Below, in pieces: positions 22,001 to 33,930 of a stretch of DNA of 64,000 nucleotides. Location: contig JAKMXF010000365.1 in the NCBI GenBank assembly GCA_024704765.1, positions 806,001 to 870,000 of the forward strand, given 5' to 3'. The first letter of the stretch is position 1. Every line of letters begins with the position of its first letter. Below the pieces are notes generated by a model that was not told where the DNA came from, searched no databases, and saw nothing but the letters and a program-made list of their open reading frames with translations. The position numbers and the translations under genes are program-made. The stretch comes from Oopsacas minuta (lineage: Eukaryota > Porifera > Hexactinellida > Lyssacinosida > Leucopsacidae).

Positions 22001-25000
22001 TGTTCAGATTCTCAAACTCTGGTGTTGCTTTGCCACATCCTATTATCACCGCACCGGCGCACTCGAGTTGACGCATTTTATCAGGTTTGGAAATAATTGG
22101 CCGCGTTTGGTCAGAATGGCCATATAAATTCAACTTGACCAAAATGACGTAAATATCTCTGTTGCATGATTTAATACATAATACTTGTATGTATGGTAAA
22201 CTCCCCGTTATAGCGAAGAGTTCTTTATCCCCTATAGGTTGAAAGTAATTGGTTTACTCCGCTTACAATGAAATGAAACGAGGCTCCCGAGCACTTCGTT
22301 ATAACGAGAATTCAACGTAAGAACTTTGGGATTATTCTTACGCTTAATATATTTCTAGCCCAAATACAGCACCTTTCATCTACTTAGATGAGTTTATTGA
22401 AGATGCTAATATAACTACAGAAATACAAGCATTGTGTAATGGCAATCAAATCTGTCTCTTTGACGCTGTCGTGACTAATGACACTTCTGTTGCCATGGGA
22501 ACCATATTCATATCTGAAGAATCTGAGGAGACAGTGAGAGTAGGTAACAACATCCCTCCTCTCATTCAGACACCTCTCCTACTGTTCCTATCTCTGGACA
22601 ACCTGACCACTTTTGAATTTAACGTGACTGATGAAGACGAATTCTCAGTTAACTACGCTCTCTCTCCTCAGTCTGTGTTTACTGATATTCTGCTACACAA
22701 CCTGACACAGTCTGTGTTTGAGTTACAGCTGAGATTGATTCATATACCTGACTCTATGAATATGACAATAATTGCAAATGATTCTATCGGAGTGAGTCTA
22801 GTTAGTGTGTATGTGGTTGTGTGCCATTGTGAGAATGGAGGTTACTGTTCAGATAATCCATCTGGTACAGATAGTGTAGGAGACAGCGGTTATATCAGAT
22901 CATCTTGTCAGTGTCCTCTAGGCTATGAGGGTGTGTATTGTTCTGATATTATTCTAGATCCATGTTTGCAATCAGTTTGTGAAGTTGAAACTTGTCCAGC
23001 TGGTACTGAGAAGAATGACAATTCGTTGAGATGTGAAGGTGAGTGTTTGAATAACATTTACAAATCCATTACATTATGTGTAAATAATGTAATTACGACT
23101 GTAGATTTTGATGAATGTGAGACAGAGTGTTTGGAATCAACCAGGATATGTCAGAACACTTATGGCAGTTATATATGTACTTGTGCCCTTGGATACGAAG
23201 AAGCAGGAGAGGAATGTATTGATGTAAATGAATGTAGCTTTATATTATCTCCTTGTCAACAGCAATGCAATAATATTATTGGTAAGTCAATACTAATGAT
23301 AATTATCTCAAAAGTGTTATAAGGAGATACCTTAAGGTCGGAATTAAGTACGTATCGTATTTTCACACTTTGGTTATATCTCACAATGATCCTAGAGATG
23401 AGGTTTCAACTGCTAATTAGGGGCAATGGTTTCCTGTGGAGTTTTTGCCCCGAACTATAACTGTGCTACATTTCTGTCGATTTTTTAAGATATTTGTATT
23501 TTTCAGCTACTTGTACAACTTATTCTATACTTTCCTATAGGCTCATTCGTGTGTGATTGTGATACAGGGTATGCACTACAACCAGATGGTTCAACATGTA
23601 AAGCAGTTTCCAATACATTCCTTTGTCCAGCTGGTTACTCGTGTCAGGATAACGAGTGTACTTCATTAGCAGATAATTTAGTGTGTAGTTACTGTGAGAG
23701 CGGTACCCAGCTGAGCAGTGAAGGGACATACTGTGTAGATTTAGATGAATGTACTCTACAGGCTGGTATATGTCCTTATCCTAGTTCTACTTGTGTAAAC
23801 GCACAGCCCTTGTATTTTTGTCAATGCAACCAGGGATACGATGCAGATTCACAGGTAGTCGAATATTGGATGGTGGAATATTTGCTCGCCCATTTTTTTA
23901 GAAACAAATAATTACTCACTTTCAAATTTTTTTCTTAATTACAGTGGAACCACGTTAATTCCCAGATATGACGGACAAATATTTACACAAAATCAGGATC
24001 CTACAATGGTTATTCAAATGGTATATCCCGGATAAAGCGAAAGCATTTTGACCGTCCGTTTCTGTTCGAATTAACAAAGTTCCATTATATTTCTTAAATT
24101 CATTTTCTTGTGCTTATTTATCTGTAGGGCGTGTGTGTGGATATTAATGAGTGTATCAGCGCTTCTCCAGTTTGTGGAGAGTTGGAGCTGTGTATTAATA
24201 ATCCAGGATCTTACATGTGTGTTTCAAACTGTTATCGCAATGGTATGGTTGTTATGAATGGAGATATTTGTAAAGGTGAGTATTTATTCTCGTTGTTCTT
24301 GTATATAAGACCTATTCCAAGTATTAGGACTGAAATATATCCAAACAAACAATAATCTTGTAGCGATAAATTTGGAGTGACACTGCTGAAGCAATTTTCT
24401 TATTCTGGCCTATGATAAAGTAGCAAGGGTTATGGGAAGATCTGGAATAGGTCCTGTTAATGTTACATTGTCAGCGTTCCCATCCATATTTGAATGGTTA
24501 GCTATAAATTCTTTCCTGAAAAAATATCCTAATTATGCTTATAATTAAATATCCTTTAATTCGTTTTCCCAAAATTGGATTTTTATTTTTTATCACATGT
24601 AGTCATGTACAATAAAAAACTGTTATTTAAGTGTGGGATAATTTTCTTTCTATGGTTGTTACTGATAAATGGATTCTGCTATATAAAATATTTATTAAGT
24701 ATTTTTACTATTTAATATTATCCAAGAATCACTATATATTGCCCCACATAAAGATAGGAGTAATTTATCTAATCGATTGCTGATTTCAAGGCACGCGTAT
24801 CCACCACATGGTTATTTAGTGGTTCATAAGATATCCAAAATATTTACGAATTTATAGATATTACTCCAATCGATAATACTACTACTCCCAGAGTACCTGT
24901 AAATGAAGAAGTAATCGCTATTACTTTTAACCTATCACTATCAGCACTGACATCTATACTCAAAGATAATAACAGCTCACTAACTGACATGTACTCTGCT

Positions 25001-26855
25001 CTAGCGGCCTTACTGGAAACTCCGCTTATGAAAATAGATATAGTAGAAACTGTAGGTTCTGAAGGTATGCTAGTACTTCTTCTGATGTCTACTAACTTTC
25101 AAGTGGAACCTCGCTTCACAGTTGGATTGCTACAGAGTTCTATGAATCAGCATTGGAAGCCTTTCTATGTATTCGTTACTAATGTTACTATTAGTGAGGG
25201 TAAGTGTACAGTAATTCAGTTGAATACATTTAATATCGATAATTAAGGACTGCACATTTTTGGTGCATGAACAAAACATATTCCTCCGCAGCTATCGAAT
25301 ATCCTGATTCCGAAAATATATTAAGACCTGATGGAGAGAACACGAATACGAAATTTCAAGCCTATTTGTATTGACTGTTGCTACTTATACTTGTATTTAT
25401 CAATCTTTAGTTAACATCACATTAAGAGGGAACTTTAACGTGAAGTCTATCCTCATTATAGGGATATGTACCAGTATATCTCTAACTTTATTACTGTTAT
25501 GTCTTGCTTCTTTATGGATACTCTACAATACCATGGGTATAAGACAAACAACACATTCAGCTCCAGAACCTTCTGTTACCAGACCTAAATTGTGAGTTTT
25601 GTTATATATATTTAATTTATAATATATCAAACATATTATTGTTTAAGGAGTGTACTGCATGGAACTAGAGCTGTAATACAAGCTGGCTTACGAACCTCCT
25701 CACCAGATAGTTTGTCAAATATGGTTATACAGTCTAACAATATAACTTTATCTAAACTGTCCTCTTACACATGTCCAAACATGGAATATGAGAGTAATTC
25801 TGAATTTGATTTGCTATCAAATACTCTACACACATGTAAGTAGTAATAGAGTTAATGTATCATTTATTGTTCGAATATGTATATACGTAATCTTATTTGT
25901 AGTTGAAGATATTCCTCCTGCTTGTGAGCTGAAAAATCGTTTCACGAATATCTTACCTCCTCCCCACTCCAGGGTACCTCTCTTCCTCAAGTATGGACTT
26001 CCTAACTCTGACTACATTAACGCTAACTTTATTCGGGGCTACAACAAAGTACCTAGAGTGTATATCGCTACACAGGCACCTATGTTCTCTACAGAGCAGG
26101 ACTTCTGGAGAATGGTGTGGTGAGTGTGTGTATGGGAATTTCCCTATTAATTGAAACTACTGTATAATGCCGTATACGATAATTGGAGGTATTGCTATAT
26201 TATATTTAATGCATTGTTAATAGGGAGCAAAATGTAGGAACAATCATAATGTTAACAGAGATCATTGAACAGGGAAGAGAGCAGTGTTTTCCATACTGGC
26301 CTGATTACGACACTATTAATTCATTGGTGTCTGGAGAAATAGTGATATTAGCTAGAAGTAAATTGGTGAAGGAGGATTATCAGATCTGTACTTTTATACT
26401 TAGACATAGAGGGGTAAGCTAATGTGAAAATAATGTGTAATAATTCTATTATTTTTATTTATAACCTAAATTCTAAATTGCTACTAATTTAGATCGATGA
26501 AGTTCACGAGGTGTCTCACTACTGGTACAGGAAGTGGCCTGAATACGGGGTCCCTGACAATCCCAACTCACTCGTTACCTTGTTACTAGAGACACGTACA
26601 GAGCCTCGTACCAGTAGTCACCCTGTGTTGGTACACTGTGCATCTGGTACCGGTAGGACAGGCGTGGTGCTGGCAGTGGACATTGGAATGCATGAATTGG
26701 AGGAGAAACGATCTGTAGATATTCTCCGTAATGTGAGTCTACTGAGACAAGACAGAGGGGGACTAATACAGACACGAGAACAGTATCACTTTCTTTACAA
26801 AACTATCTGTGCATATGCTAGATATCTCAATAAGCGAGGAGAGGAAATGAATTAA
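16089..26855 (+). CDS. receptor tyrosine phosphatase RPTP-A: Ig x3-FN3-NIDO-AMOP-VWD-EGF-SEA-like-TM-PTP, 18 exons
   Basis: Exons: 16089-16923, 17086-17477, 17635-17929, 19610-20053, 20110-20383, 20454-20782, 21293-21558, 21674-21960, 22359-23038, 23105-23281, 23541-23854, 24128-24275, 24858-25199, 25411-25591, 25648-25835, 25903-26119, 26224-26413, 26493-26855. All GT-AG; joined frame 1973 residues. Signal peptide, three Ig domains (to about 350), FN3 (about 355-455), NIDO (460-655; [21 protein letters not shown]), AMOP (660-825; CPC, RCCYDF), VWD (835-1040; [21 protein letters not shown] as in MUC4/SUSD2), EGF block (1165-1480; DVNECS, DLDECT, DINECI), SEA-like module (1485-1594), membrane helix about 1607-1630, juxtamembrane, then one PTP domain with KNRF, WPEYGVP and the signature [11 protein letters not shown]. 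The catalytic Cys and Arg are present. WPE instead of WPD and KNRF instead of KNRY predict weak catalysis. Type I membrane protein; ligand unknown. Confidence 0.85.
18142..19368 (-). CDS. nested EF-hand protein, 3 exons, inside an intron of RPTP-A
   Basis: Exons 19368-19099, 19027-18378 and 18331-18142 join to 369 residues. The second intron is only 46 nt (GTAAAA...AATAG) and the first 71 nt (GTAAAT...AAAG; weak acceptor, the least sure boundary). An acidic, lysine-rich N-terminal region of about 90 residues is followed by a calmodulin-like EF-hand pair: [20 protein letters not shown] (loop D-L-N-G-G-G-T-I-D) and [14 protein letters not shown], both with complete Ca-binding loops. The basic C-terminal half ([16 protein letters not shown] and similar) matches nothing I recognise. 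It lies antisense in the third intron of RPTP-A (17930-19609), between the two exons of the NIDO domain. Function beyond calcium binding is unknown. Confidence 0.72.
20900..21075. repeat. tandem duplication within a VWD-domain intron
   Basis: Two diverged copies, about 116 bp apart, share GGTAATCGAGTATGCTGA and TATTGTAAACAACAT. Non-coding. Confidence 0.7.
21158..21222. repeat. GC-rich double hairpin island in an AT-rich intron
   Basis: ACTCG-AG-GGCC-gta-GGCCCGAGT folds on itself, and shortly after GTTCGC...GCGAAC forms a second stem. Strikingly GC-rich compared with the flanks; probably the remnant of a mobile element. Confidence 0.6.
21788..21938 (+). other. 151-bp conversion tract shared with RPTP-B (54672-54822)
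   Basis: Inside the VWD exon. Compared base by base with the reverse complement of 54672-54822, only two differences appear (A/G at two sites), while sequence immediately before and after is clearly diverged. It codes the GLIGQWDGD core through FMVYE. Confidence 0.9.
22193..22319. mobile_element. MITE of the CGTTATAACGAAG family
   Basis: Imperfect inverted ends: GGTAAACTCCCCGTTATAGC on the left, and GTTGAATTCTCGTTATAACG read inward from the right, flanked by TA. In the intron after the conserved VWD exon of RPTP-A. Confidence 0.6.
23942..24086. mobile_element. MITE with CAGTGGAACC-type ends
   Basis: Left end CAGTGGAACCACGTTAATT pairs with the right end read inward, AATGGAACTTTGTTAATT; TA flanks. 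Located in an EGF-region intron of RPTP-A. Confidence 0.6.
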
Positions 26856-27611
26856 ATTTTATATTTTTAACAATTTTATTTATCAGATTGGTATAATACT
26901 TAGTTTTATTTGTTTATTATACTAAATTATAATCAAAATTTACAAATACATATAATAAGAATGAAAATTCAAATACCTTATAGATATAGCTCAGCTATAC
27001 TATAGTACAGTTTTTGTGTATTAGCTTTTCTGTCTTCGAGGAAAGATCATTTTTTCGGATTAATAAAAGTCACCTTTTCGAATGAGGGTATGGGCTTTTG
27101 TATTGCAAAAAACTGTACTATACAATAGCTCAGCTATATATAGTGAACCTCATGAAAATTATATAGAAATATGTGTGTGGAGAGGTTTAGATGAGAATAG
27201 CTCATACAAGCATTGCTTTAAACGAAGGTGCATTGTGCATGTTTCAGATTAAACTTATCCTTGACTATATAATAATCTATATTATTAAATCTCGATTGTT
27301 GTTTGTTTGTTTGTTCGTCCGTCATCACTCAGTCCCAACATTATGATATATTTCACTGGACGATTAGTTATCTGCTGGTATATCGAGTTTAGATAATATA
27401 ATCATTCAAACTGCACTGTTTTTATCTAATTGATTGCTAGAGCATCACACAAACATATAATAACATCTTTCCAAGATCAATAAAAATATGTTAGCAAAAT
27501 GATTATATATATACGTGTCGGTGTGTGTGTGTGTTTTCTGCTCTTGGATTCTAAAGTATTGTGTTATGTTAGTAGTGTTAGCTCATGTGTAAAAAGCTAG
27601 AGAATATTTCA
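26856..27611. other. convergent intergenic region with one MITE
   Basis: Between the 3' ends of RPTP-A (+) and the zinc transporter (-). Contains the inverted-repeat element at 26985-27140, a short TTTG run near 27300 and a GT run near 27515-27530. No gene seen. Confidence 0.6.
26985..27140. mobile_element. MITE with nested TATAGCTCAGCTATA palindrome ends
   Basis: Left arm TATAGCTCAGCTATACTATA plus AGTACAGTTTTT; the right arm read inward gives TATAGCTGAGCTATTGTATA plus GTACAGTTTTTT. About 156 bp, non-coding. Confidence 0.65.
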
Positions 27612-30600
27612 CTAGCAACTCAATATCTTGAAAATTCTATTTTTCGTTCTAGTGGAGTCAGTGGAATCTGCTTCACTCTGACATCCTCGACACGTGTCCA
27701 TTGCTTCATCATAGATTTCTACTTGTAGCGTACATTGATCTATGTCGTATTTTATTTTAGCTAGCTGGCATGCTTTCTTAAGAATTTCTTGAGAGTCGTA
27801 TTGTGGCTCTAAAATAGCATGTGTCATTAATGAAAGTAATAAATTAATGTCTATCTATTAGCTTACTTATGACAATGTGTCCTGCTAATGCGGTTCTTGT
27901 TGAGCTAATTGACCAGATGTTGAGAGTGTGTGCTTGTTCAACACCTTCTATTGCAGTCAGATTTTTCTTAACAGCTAAGTAATTGATGTTTTTTGGTGTA
28001 CCTAATCAGTAAAGAAGTTTTCTCAATTTGAGTATCTCATTAGTCATTCCTAACCCCTTTTACAAATTTATCGGGTTTTATTGCCGAATCCCCGTATTTT
28101 TTAATATTTTCCCAGGATAAGAAGTGAAATTCCCGGAGGGTTGGTGAATATGGTACACGTATGCCTTTTGTATTGTTAGAATGTCTTATAATCCGAATTT
28201 ACACTATACTTGTACAGAGGAATAGCCTTACCTTCCATCAAAACGTGTAATGCATCCTTCATAATATTTAGTGTGGTGAATAGAACAAGTATTGAGAATA
28301 TGAATGTGCAGATTGGGTCAACTATTTTCCATTCAGGCTAAATATAATAAGAATTATTCAATACTTTCATAAATAGAATTTATGAGTGACAAATATGTAA
28401 TTTACGTTCTTAACTACGTGAGGTTGTTATTCGCATCTGTTACAATTGTCATAATATTGTAAGGGACTATGTGTACGTATATTATTACATAGATAACATC
28501 AATAGATATATATTTATAGCTTTAATTACTTAACCTGTATTCTTATGATAAAGTCACGTTACTTAGCGTGCTGTAAATTAATTAAAATATATTTTCCAGA
28601 ATATTCGAATTCCTAAGAGCCTAGATAGTTTGGTATTATAAGATAATTACCGGGCATTTACCTTGAATCGTATGATATAAGCCGCGATAATGACCCCAAT
28701 GCTCTGTACAATATCTCCTATACAATGTATTAGTGCTGCTCGTAAGTTAATGTTTTCATTGTGATCGTGTGAGTGTGAGTGTTTGAGTTTAGATTTTGTC
28801 CATTTCATAGCTTGCTTTATTTTTAATTTCTTTCCTTTCTGCACCTGTACTTCTGTCAAATTTTCTGTATCACAATTGATGCCATTTTCAATGTTATGAT
28901 CGTGTTCATGGTCCTGTTCGTTTATATGTTCATGCTCATGGGCGTGTCCAAGCTCCTCTTCGTCGTGTGTGTGGTGCTTGTGTAGTCCCTCCATATGATG
29001 TACATGTGTTTGTAAAATAAGCGCCATGCTATGAACACAAAATAATTATATTTATATGTTTCTTAATTAAATATGGAAATTTATTACTTACAAAACATTC
29101 ACATAAAGTCCTACTGTTGATATGATAAGCATGATATCCGCCTCTATCTCAAAATCCTGGTGGATAACCCTTTGTATTCCTTCGTATACCAATATTCCAG
29201 TTACTAGCCAAATTATTAGCACTGAGATTACAGCACCCATCACCTCTGCAAGAAAATAGATTATTAAGCAATCTAACTTTTATAAATTGTATAACCTACC
29301 TGCCCTATGGAATCCAAATGACATTGACTTAGTAGCTCTCTTACGAGATATCCAAAGGGAGAGCAGACTTACTAAGATGCCCGAGAAATCTGATAACATG
29401 TGTGCTGCATCAGACAGCACTGCAAGACTGGAGGAGAGGTAACCACCTGTATAATATTACTGATAATTATTGTTATTGTTATTGTTATTGTGCAGTTAAT
29501 ATTAATTAAAAGTTCGTTTGTCTGCAAATTAATAATTACATGTGTTTATTTTAAAGTACACGTGACATACCTACTGCTTCTGCAATCGCAAAAGATAGAG
29601 CCAAAAGTGCTGCTATTACTAGCTTTGTTTGAGCTTCTTTATTTTTGTAGTTTTTTCCTTTCTTTTCTGGAACATGACACTCACAATGCTGCAAGCTATC
29701 AGCACGTCGTCTAGAAATGAAATATTTGATAACTACAAAGCCTTACACTCTCTATTTTTAAATATACATACATATATACATTAGTATTTTATAGCAAACG
29801 GTATCTTTAGAACCGAATACAACATTTTGTAGACCAAGAAAACGCATATAAACAGTTTGGGGATTGTTTTAACTATGTCCGGGAAAAAACCTGATTCAAC
29901 ACTATACAAATAGACAGTCTACGTAAGATTATTCTTACAGAAAAGATCTTACCTTTTTACATAGCTCAGTATTTTACCCATTTAAATGACAAATATTAAT
30001 ACGTATCTTGGTATATATTATTTATCTATGTGCATATAGTATCATTCATGATTTATACTATTTTTGTCCGAATTAATTGGTTGTTTTTCAAATAATGTAA
30101 TATAATATTATCAGAATATTAACATTACCGTGCTGTCCGTAAGGGAGAATATTTTTGTATATGGGTTGACTCCTCGTTCAATAGAGGGGAAATTTCTCTA
30201 ACTTCTGCCATTCAACTATATAACTCTGCTAATGTATCGAATCAATTCCAGATTGAATGTTTTAATGATATAGATTTACATACACTGTCAGCACAATGAA
30301 ACTAGATAGCTAATACGATTAAATTTCAATTTCTTTGCTCTGGTATTAAATGGCGGTTATATTTAAGCATATAATGAGTGAATATTATTTATGTAAATGG
30401 TAATATCATCGAAATGATCTTTCACTGATTTGCTAACATCCGTGAATTTCAAATCAAATTTAAGAGCTCTATAAACTACCGTATTTCCCTCAATAATCTC
30501 TGGGGGATAGAATAATGCTCCAAGACTTCTGAATAAATTATCGCCACCCCGTAGAATATTTTTTCGTTGAAAATTGACGCCACATTTTGAAAACTAATAA

Positions 30601-32846
30601 TAAGGCTCTAACTTTACATAAGTTATCTATCTTCGTGTTTGATGTGTATTAATACACCATTTACACTATTATACCCTTTCATAATTGTGTATGCACATAA
30701 ACCCTATTTAGTTCAATTATTTTCTTTATGAGAGTGAAGTTATATAAATATTACAAACGTTGATAAATATACATCGCATAGGGCTATTGATATTATAAAA
30801 ATTATCATTCAATTCACAATTCATATGCCATGTTGTCACTTTACCATATTTACATATAGTATAAATTTTGTAAATAGATAATGTCTGGCGAGGGCTAATG
30901 AATCTGATGATAACATATAGAATATGGAATAATGTCGGAAAAAGATAACTTCAGGATTTAGAACAAGAAATATGCTAATTTGAATGAATGTTTCGCCAAC
31001 ATTAAAGTATATTATGAATATGATATTACTATTATACAATATTTCCTGTTTAACTGTACCAGAATAGGTTAAATTTGGCTGCTTCTATTCCAGTATTATT
31101 GTCGAATCTTTATATGTGCGATTTTGATATTCACTTAATTCCTAGTCTAAGCTTAACTGTATACCAAATATTTGATGTATAGTTGCAGAAATCCATAGGA
31201 AATTCTGAAATTAACTGAGTGAACATATAACTATAAAGATTTTATCCAAGCGTTCCTTTAGTTGTTTAGAAGTATAGGTTATGGGAACGAAATACTCGTT
31301 GCTCTCTCTTTATATTGTAACATTTCCTAATTTAGGCCTATGGGAATATTATCTGAGGAGTATTAGTATCATATTGCCAGCAACCTGTATTACGTTATAG
31401 AATATGCACAATATGCTACGTCCATGCAATATATAATTGCATATAGTTTATTGTAAATGCTCTACCTCCACCTTATATAATACTATGGCAATTTCATAAT
31501 GGCATTATGCATACTGTCTAGACCATGTTAATAATACTGTAATCAGAACAAGTTAGATGTCACCAATAAGAAAAAATTCATTAGACAAGCAACTGAAGGA
31601 AGAGGAATAAATTGCAAATGGCGGTGATTACCGTTGATGATAAGTTACTGGCAGGTAATGGTAGATATGCATAGTAACTTGTGAGATTGTGTTTGCCACA
31701 CTAAAAACTTTACTACAGCTCATATTGGGAGGTATCTAGAGCCCTCTTCGAGTTGTGATGTCCATCCGTTTGTAGTTCGCGTGATCACATGATCTACTAC
31801 AGTGAGGTTCACTTATTAGAAATTCGTCTAGTAAAATCCGTCTATTAGCAACCATTTTCATAGACACGATAGAGTGCATTTTAGTATGGAAATTGCTCCT
31901 GTAGGAAATTCGCATATTACTTGCAAGGAAATTCGATTTGCAAACTCCAAGATAGTAAATACCTACTGAATTAAAATTGACATATACTTACATTTTGGAT
32001 AATTATTCGTATTTGGGGAGTAGCTTTCAGGATTTGTTTTAACCTAAATTTTAACTAATATTTAATATAGTATCACTTTTCGCGATTACTCAAAAAAATT
32101 TAACACATAATATCCGAGTACGTATACGTCTCATCCGAGTTCTACTGTACTTACAATATTATTATATTTTCGCTTTCGGCTAGATTCGATAATTCAAAAC
32201 TATCCTCGAGATTAGATTCAATGTTTATTCTGGGTTGTTGGGTGGGAACTTATACTGCCTGTTAGTCGTCAGAAATTCTTATTGTTATAATAAAAATTCA
32301 GAACGAATATAAAAATAGTTAATGTCACTACTGCTATGTGGCCATGGTCACACTAGTACTTCAATTGAGAGACGCACAATATCATGGTAGTACAACGAAA
32401 CTCCGCTTTACCTAAATGAAACCGAGGTCCCAGCACTTCGTTATAACGAGAGTTTACTATATTTCAACGAAAATTCAGAAATGTTCTAATCAGACAAAAT
32501 GTGTATGTATGCATGTTGTTGGACATAACAGGAATAACATTTACATAAGAGGGCTTCGTAGTTCGTACCCTCTGGACTTTTCCCTTACAAGTAACACCCC
32601 AGTCATTGCATTTTAATAGGAGAAGTACTAATAATATACGTATAAGACTCACTGTTTTAGCTTGAAGAATCTTGTCAGCTTGTTCTTAAAGAGCACACTC
32701 CAAGGTCTCAAATCTTCTATTGGGCCCTCCATTTGACACAATATGGGCCCTCCATTGATTGTCACAATGGATAGTTCTTGCATTAATGGGGATGAGACAA
32801 GCACATCATCTAAACAATCAAATTCAACACTATTCTCATCAGCCAT
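27612..32846 (-). CDS. vesicular zinc transporter, SLC30A (ZnT2/3/4/8-like), 8 exons
   Basis: Exons 32846-32653, 29710-29571, 29446-29300, 29245-29092, 29028-28662, 28337-28232, 28001-27867 and 27808-27612 join to 479 residues, with a 2.9-kb first intron. Cation diffusion facilitator: a Zn/H antiporter loading zinc into vesicles. The cytosolic N terminus ends in a His-Cys segment (LQHCECH) as in ZnT2/3/8. Six membrane helices; the zinc site is formed by HxxxD in helix 2 (SDAAHMLSD) and HxxxD in helix 5 ([10 protein letters not shown]), both intact. Between helices 4 and 5 lies a long His-rich loop ([32 protein letters not shown]; residues about 218-300), as in the vesicular subgroup though longer. 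The C-terminal cytosolic domain carries NIWSISS and TLQVE and ends with a CRGC pair. The first exon was joined by phase and by continuity of the basic segment (FFKLKQRRAD); it is the least certain exon. Confidence 0.88.
29811..29886 (+). repeat. dispersed repeat copy 1 (partner at 56093-56168)
   Basis: A 76-base block including CAGTTTGGGGATTGTTTTAA that differs from the 56093 copy at five positions. TTGTAGACC near its left end and an inverted GTCTAC downstream suggest a MITE with short ends. Confidence 0.8.
32395..32460. repeat. partial MITE, CGTTATAACGAG family
   Basis: Right half only: GAGGTCCCAGCACTTCGTTA followed by TAACGAGAGTTTACTATA, matching the internal and end sequence of the elements at 22193 and 42567. 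Confidence 0.55.
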
Positions 32847-33670
32847 TCAATATTTTATTATTTTGTGAAGATAGTAATACGAGTATTACAGCTGCTCATA
32901 TTCTTATATTTGATCCGAGAGGAATTGCGCGTTGAATTCAACGAATATCCTGGATCTTTCAAGGATTCCAATTGGCATATAATGAAAAGAACTTACTAAT
33001 GTTCATACCATTTTAGACTGAAGGACCATGTTGCTAACGATTATGTCATTGCCTCTTAGCTTTGTATTATCTGAAAAATTTTTGCTCGGTTTATGTGACA
33101 AATTGATTGAAATATACTTAGACTATTGAGTAGTCCATATATGAATCAGACTATGTGCTAAAGAGAAGCTCAAGAAATTTGAATTTAAATAGAAGTCACA
33201 ATTTAGTATCAAAGTGGAAGGAATGAATGCAGCTTCTATACAATAGATTGTTAACCATGAGAATTCGGAGACGCAAATATGATTCTGTAGGATATATCTC
33301 ATCTCATAACTACGTTGTTCCGTCATTCGCTTCGAATTAATTACTTAATTAATTCGCTCTTAAATGCTTCATATTAAAATTTCTCTAGGAGACTTCAAAT
33401 TATGTAGGAATTCAGTTAGTTGAGTGAGTGTCTCAGGCTATGTGCTAGCGTTTCTTATGTGTTCGAGTGAGGTTTTACTTGCACGAAAGGTGCAGGACAA
33501 TACGAAATTTTGTGTAGTTTGAATGATCATTTTGTGTTGAACAAATTCTCTGGTAGTAATTCCAATTTCCTTCATCAGAAACATTCTAAGTCAAATTCCT
33601 GCACAATAAATAATAATCCCGTAAATGTAGACAACTGTGGAAGCTATTATATGTGATGAACTATTGGGCT

Positions 33671-33716
33671 TGTTTGTTTATCAATACGACGGTGTCTCGT
33701 ATTGATAAAACAAACA
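33671..33716. repeat. near-perfect palindromic hairpin
   Basis: TGTTTGTTTATCAATACGA pairs with TCGTATTGATAAAACAAACA (one bulged A) across a 7-base loop. Confidence 0.85.
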
Positions 33717-33884
33717 AACAAATAGACATTATGTTGAAATTTGTAGAAATGTATAACAATACCCACAATATATTAATTGATGAGCTCTTTTTTTGTTACT
33801 AATTACTTCAGCGTATTGAGGCCTAATATCACAATCTAGCAGCTATAGTGTGATCACATTGAATGGCCTCTCGACCTACATGAT

Positions 33885-33930
33885 TTGTAGAGATAGTGAG
33901 GGAGTTCAATTCCTCTCGCTATCTCTACAA
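33885..33930. repeat. palindromic hairpin
   Basis: TTGTAGAGATAG pairs with CTATCTCTACAA; the stem continues imperfectly toward a loop GAGTTCAATT. Possible short-end MITE. Confidence 0.7.

Larger units (their letters stand above)
29711..32652. other. large first intron of the zinc transporter
   Basis: 2.9 kb, AT-rich, no coding signal on either strand. Holds the dispersed repeat at 29811-29886, MITE remnants around 31791-31870 and 32085-32153 (the latter ending CTCATCCGAGTTCTACTGTA) and a partial element at 32395-32460. Confidence 0.6.

Noticed and set aside
25292-25367. Possible extra exon between the SEA-like and membrane-helix exons of RPTP-A (acceptor CCGCAG)
   Set aside because: Its only open frame ends in phase 2 before the 43-nt remainder and would meet TAA on joining; skipping it joins 25199 to 25411 in phase without a stop.
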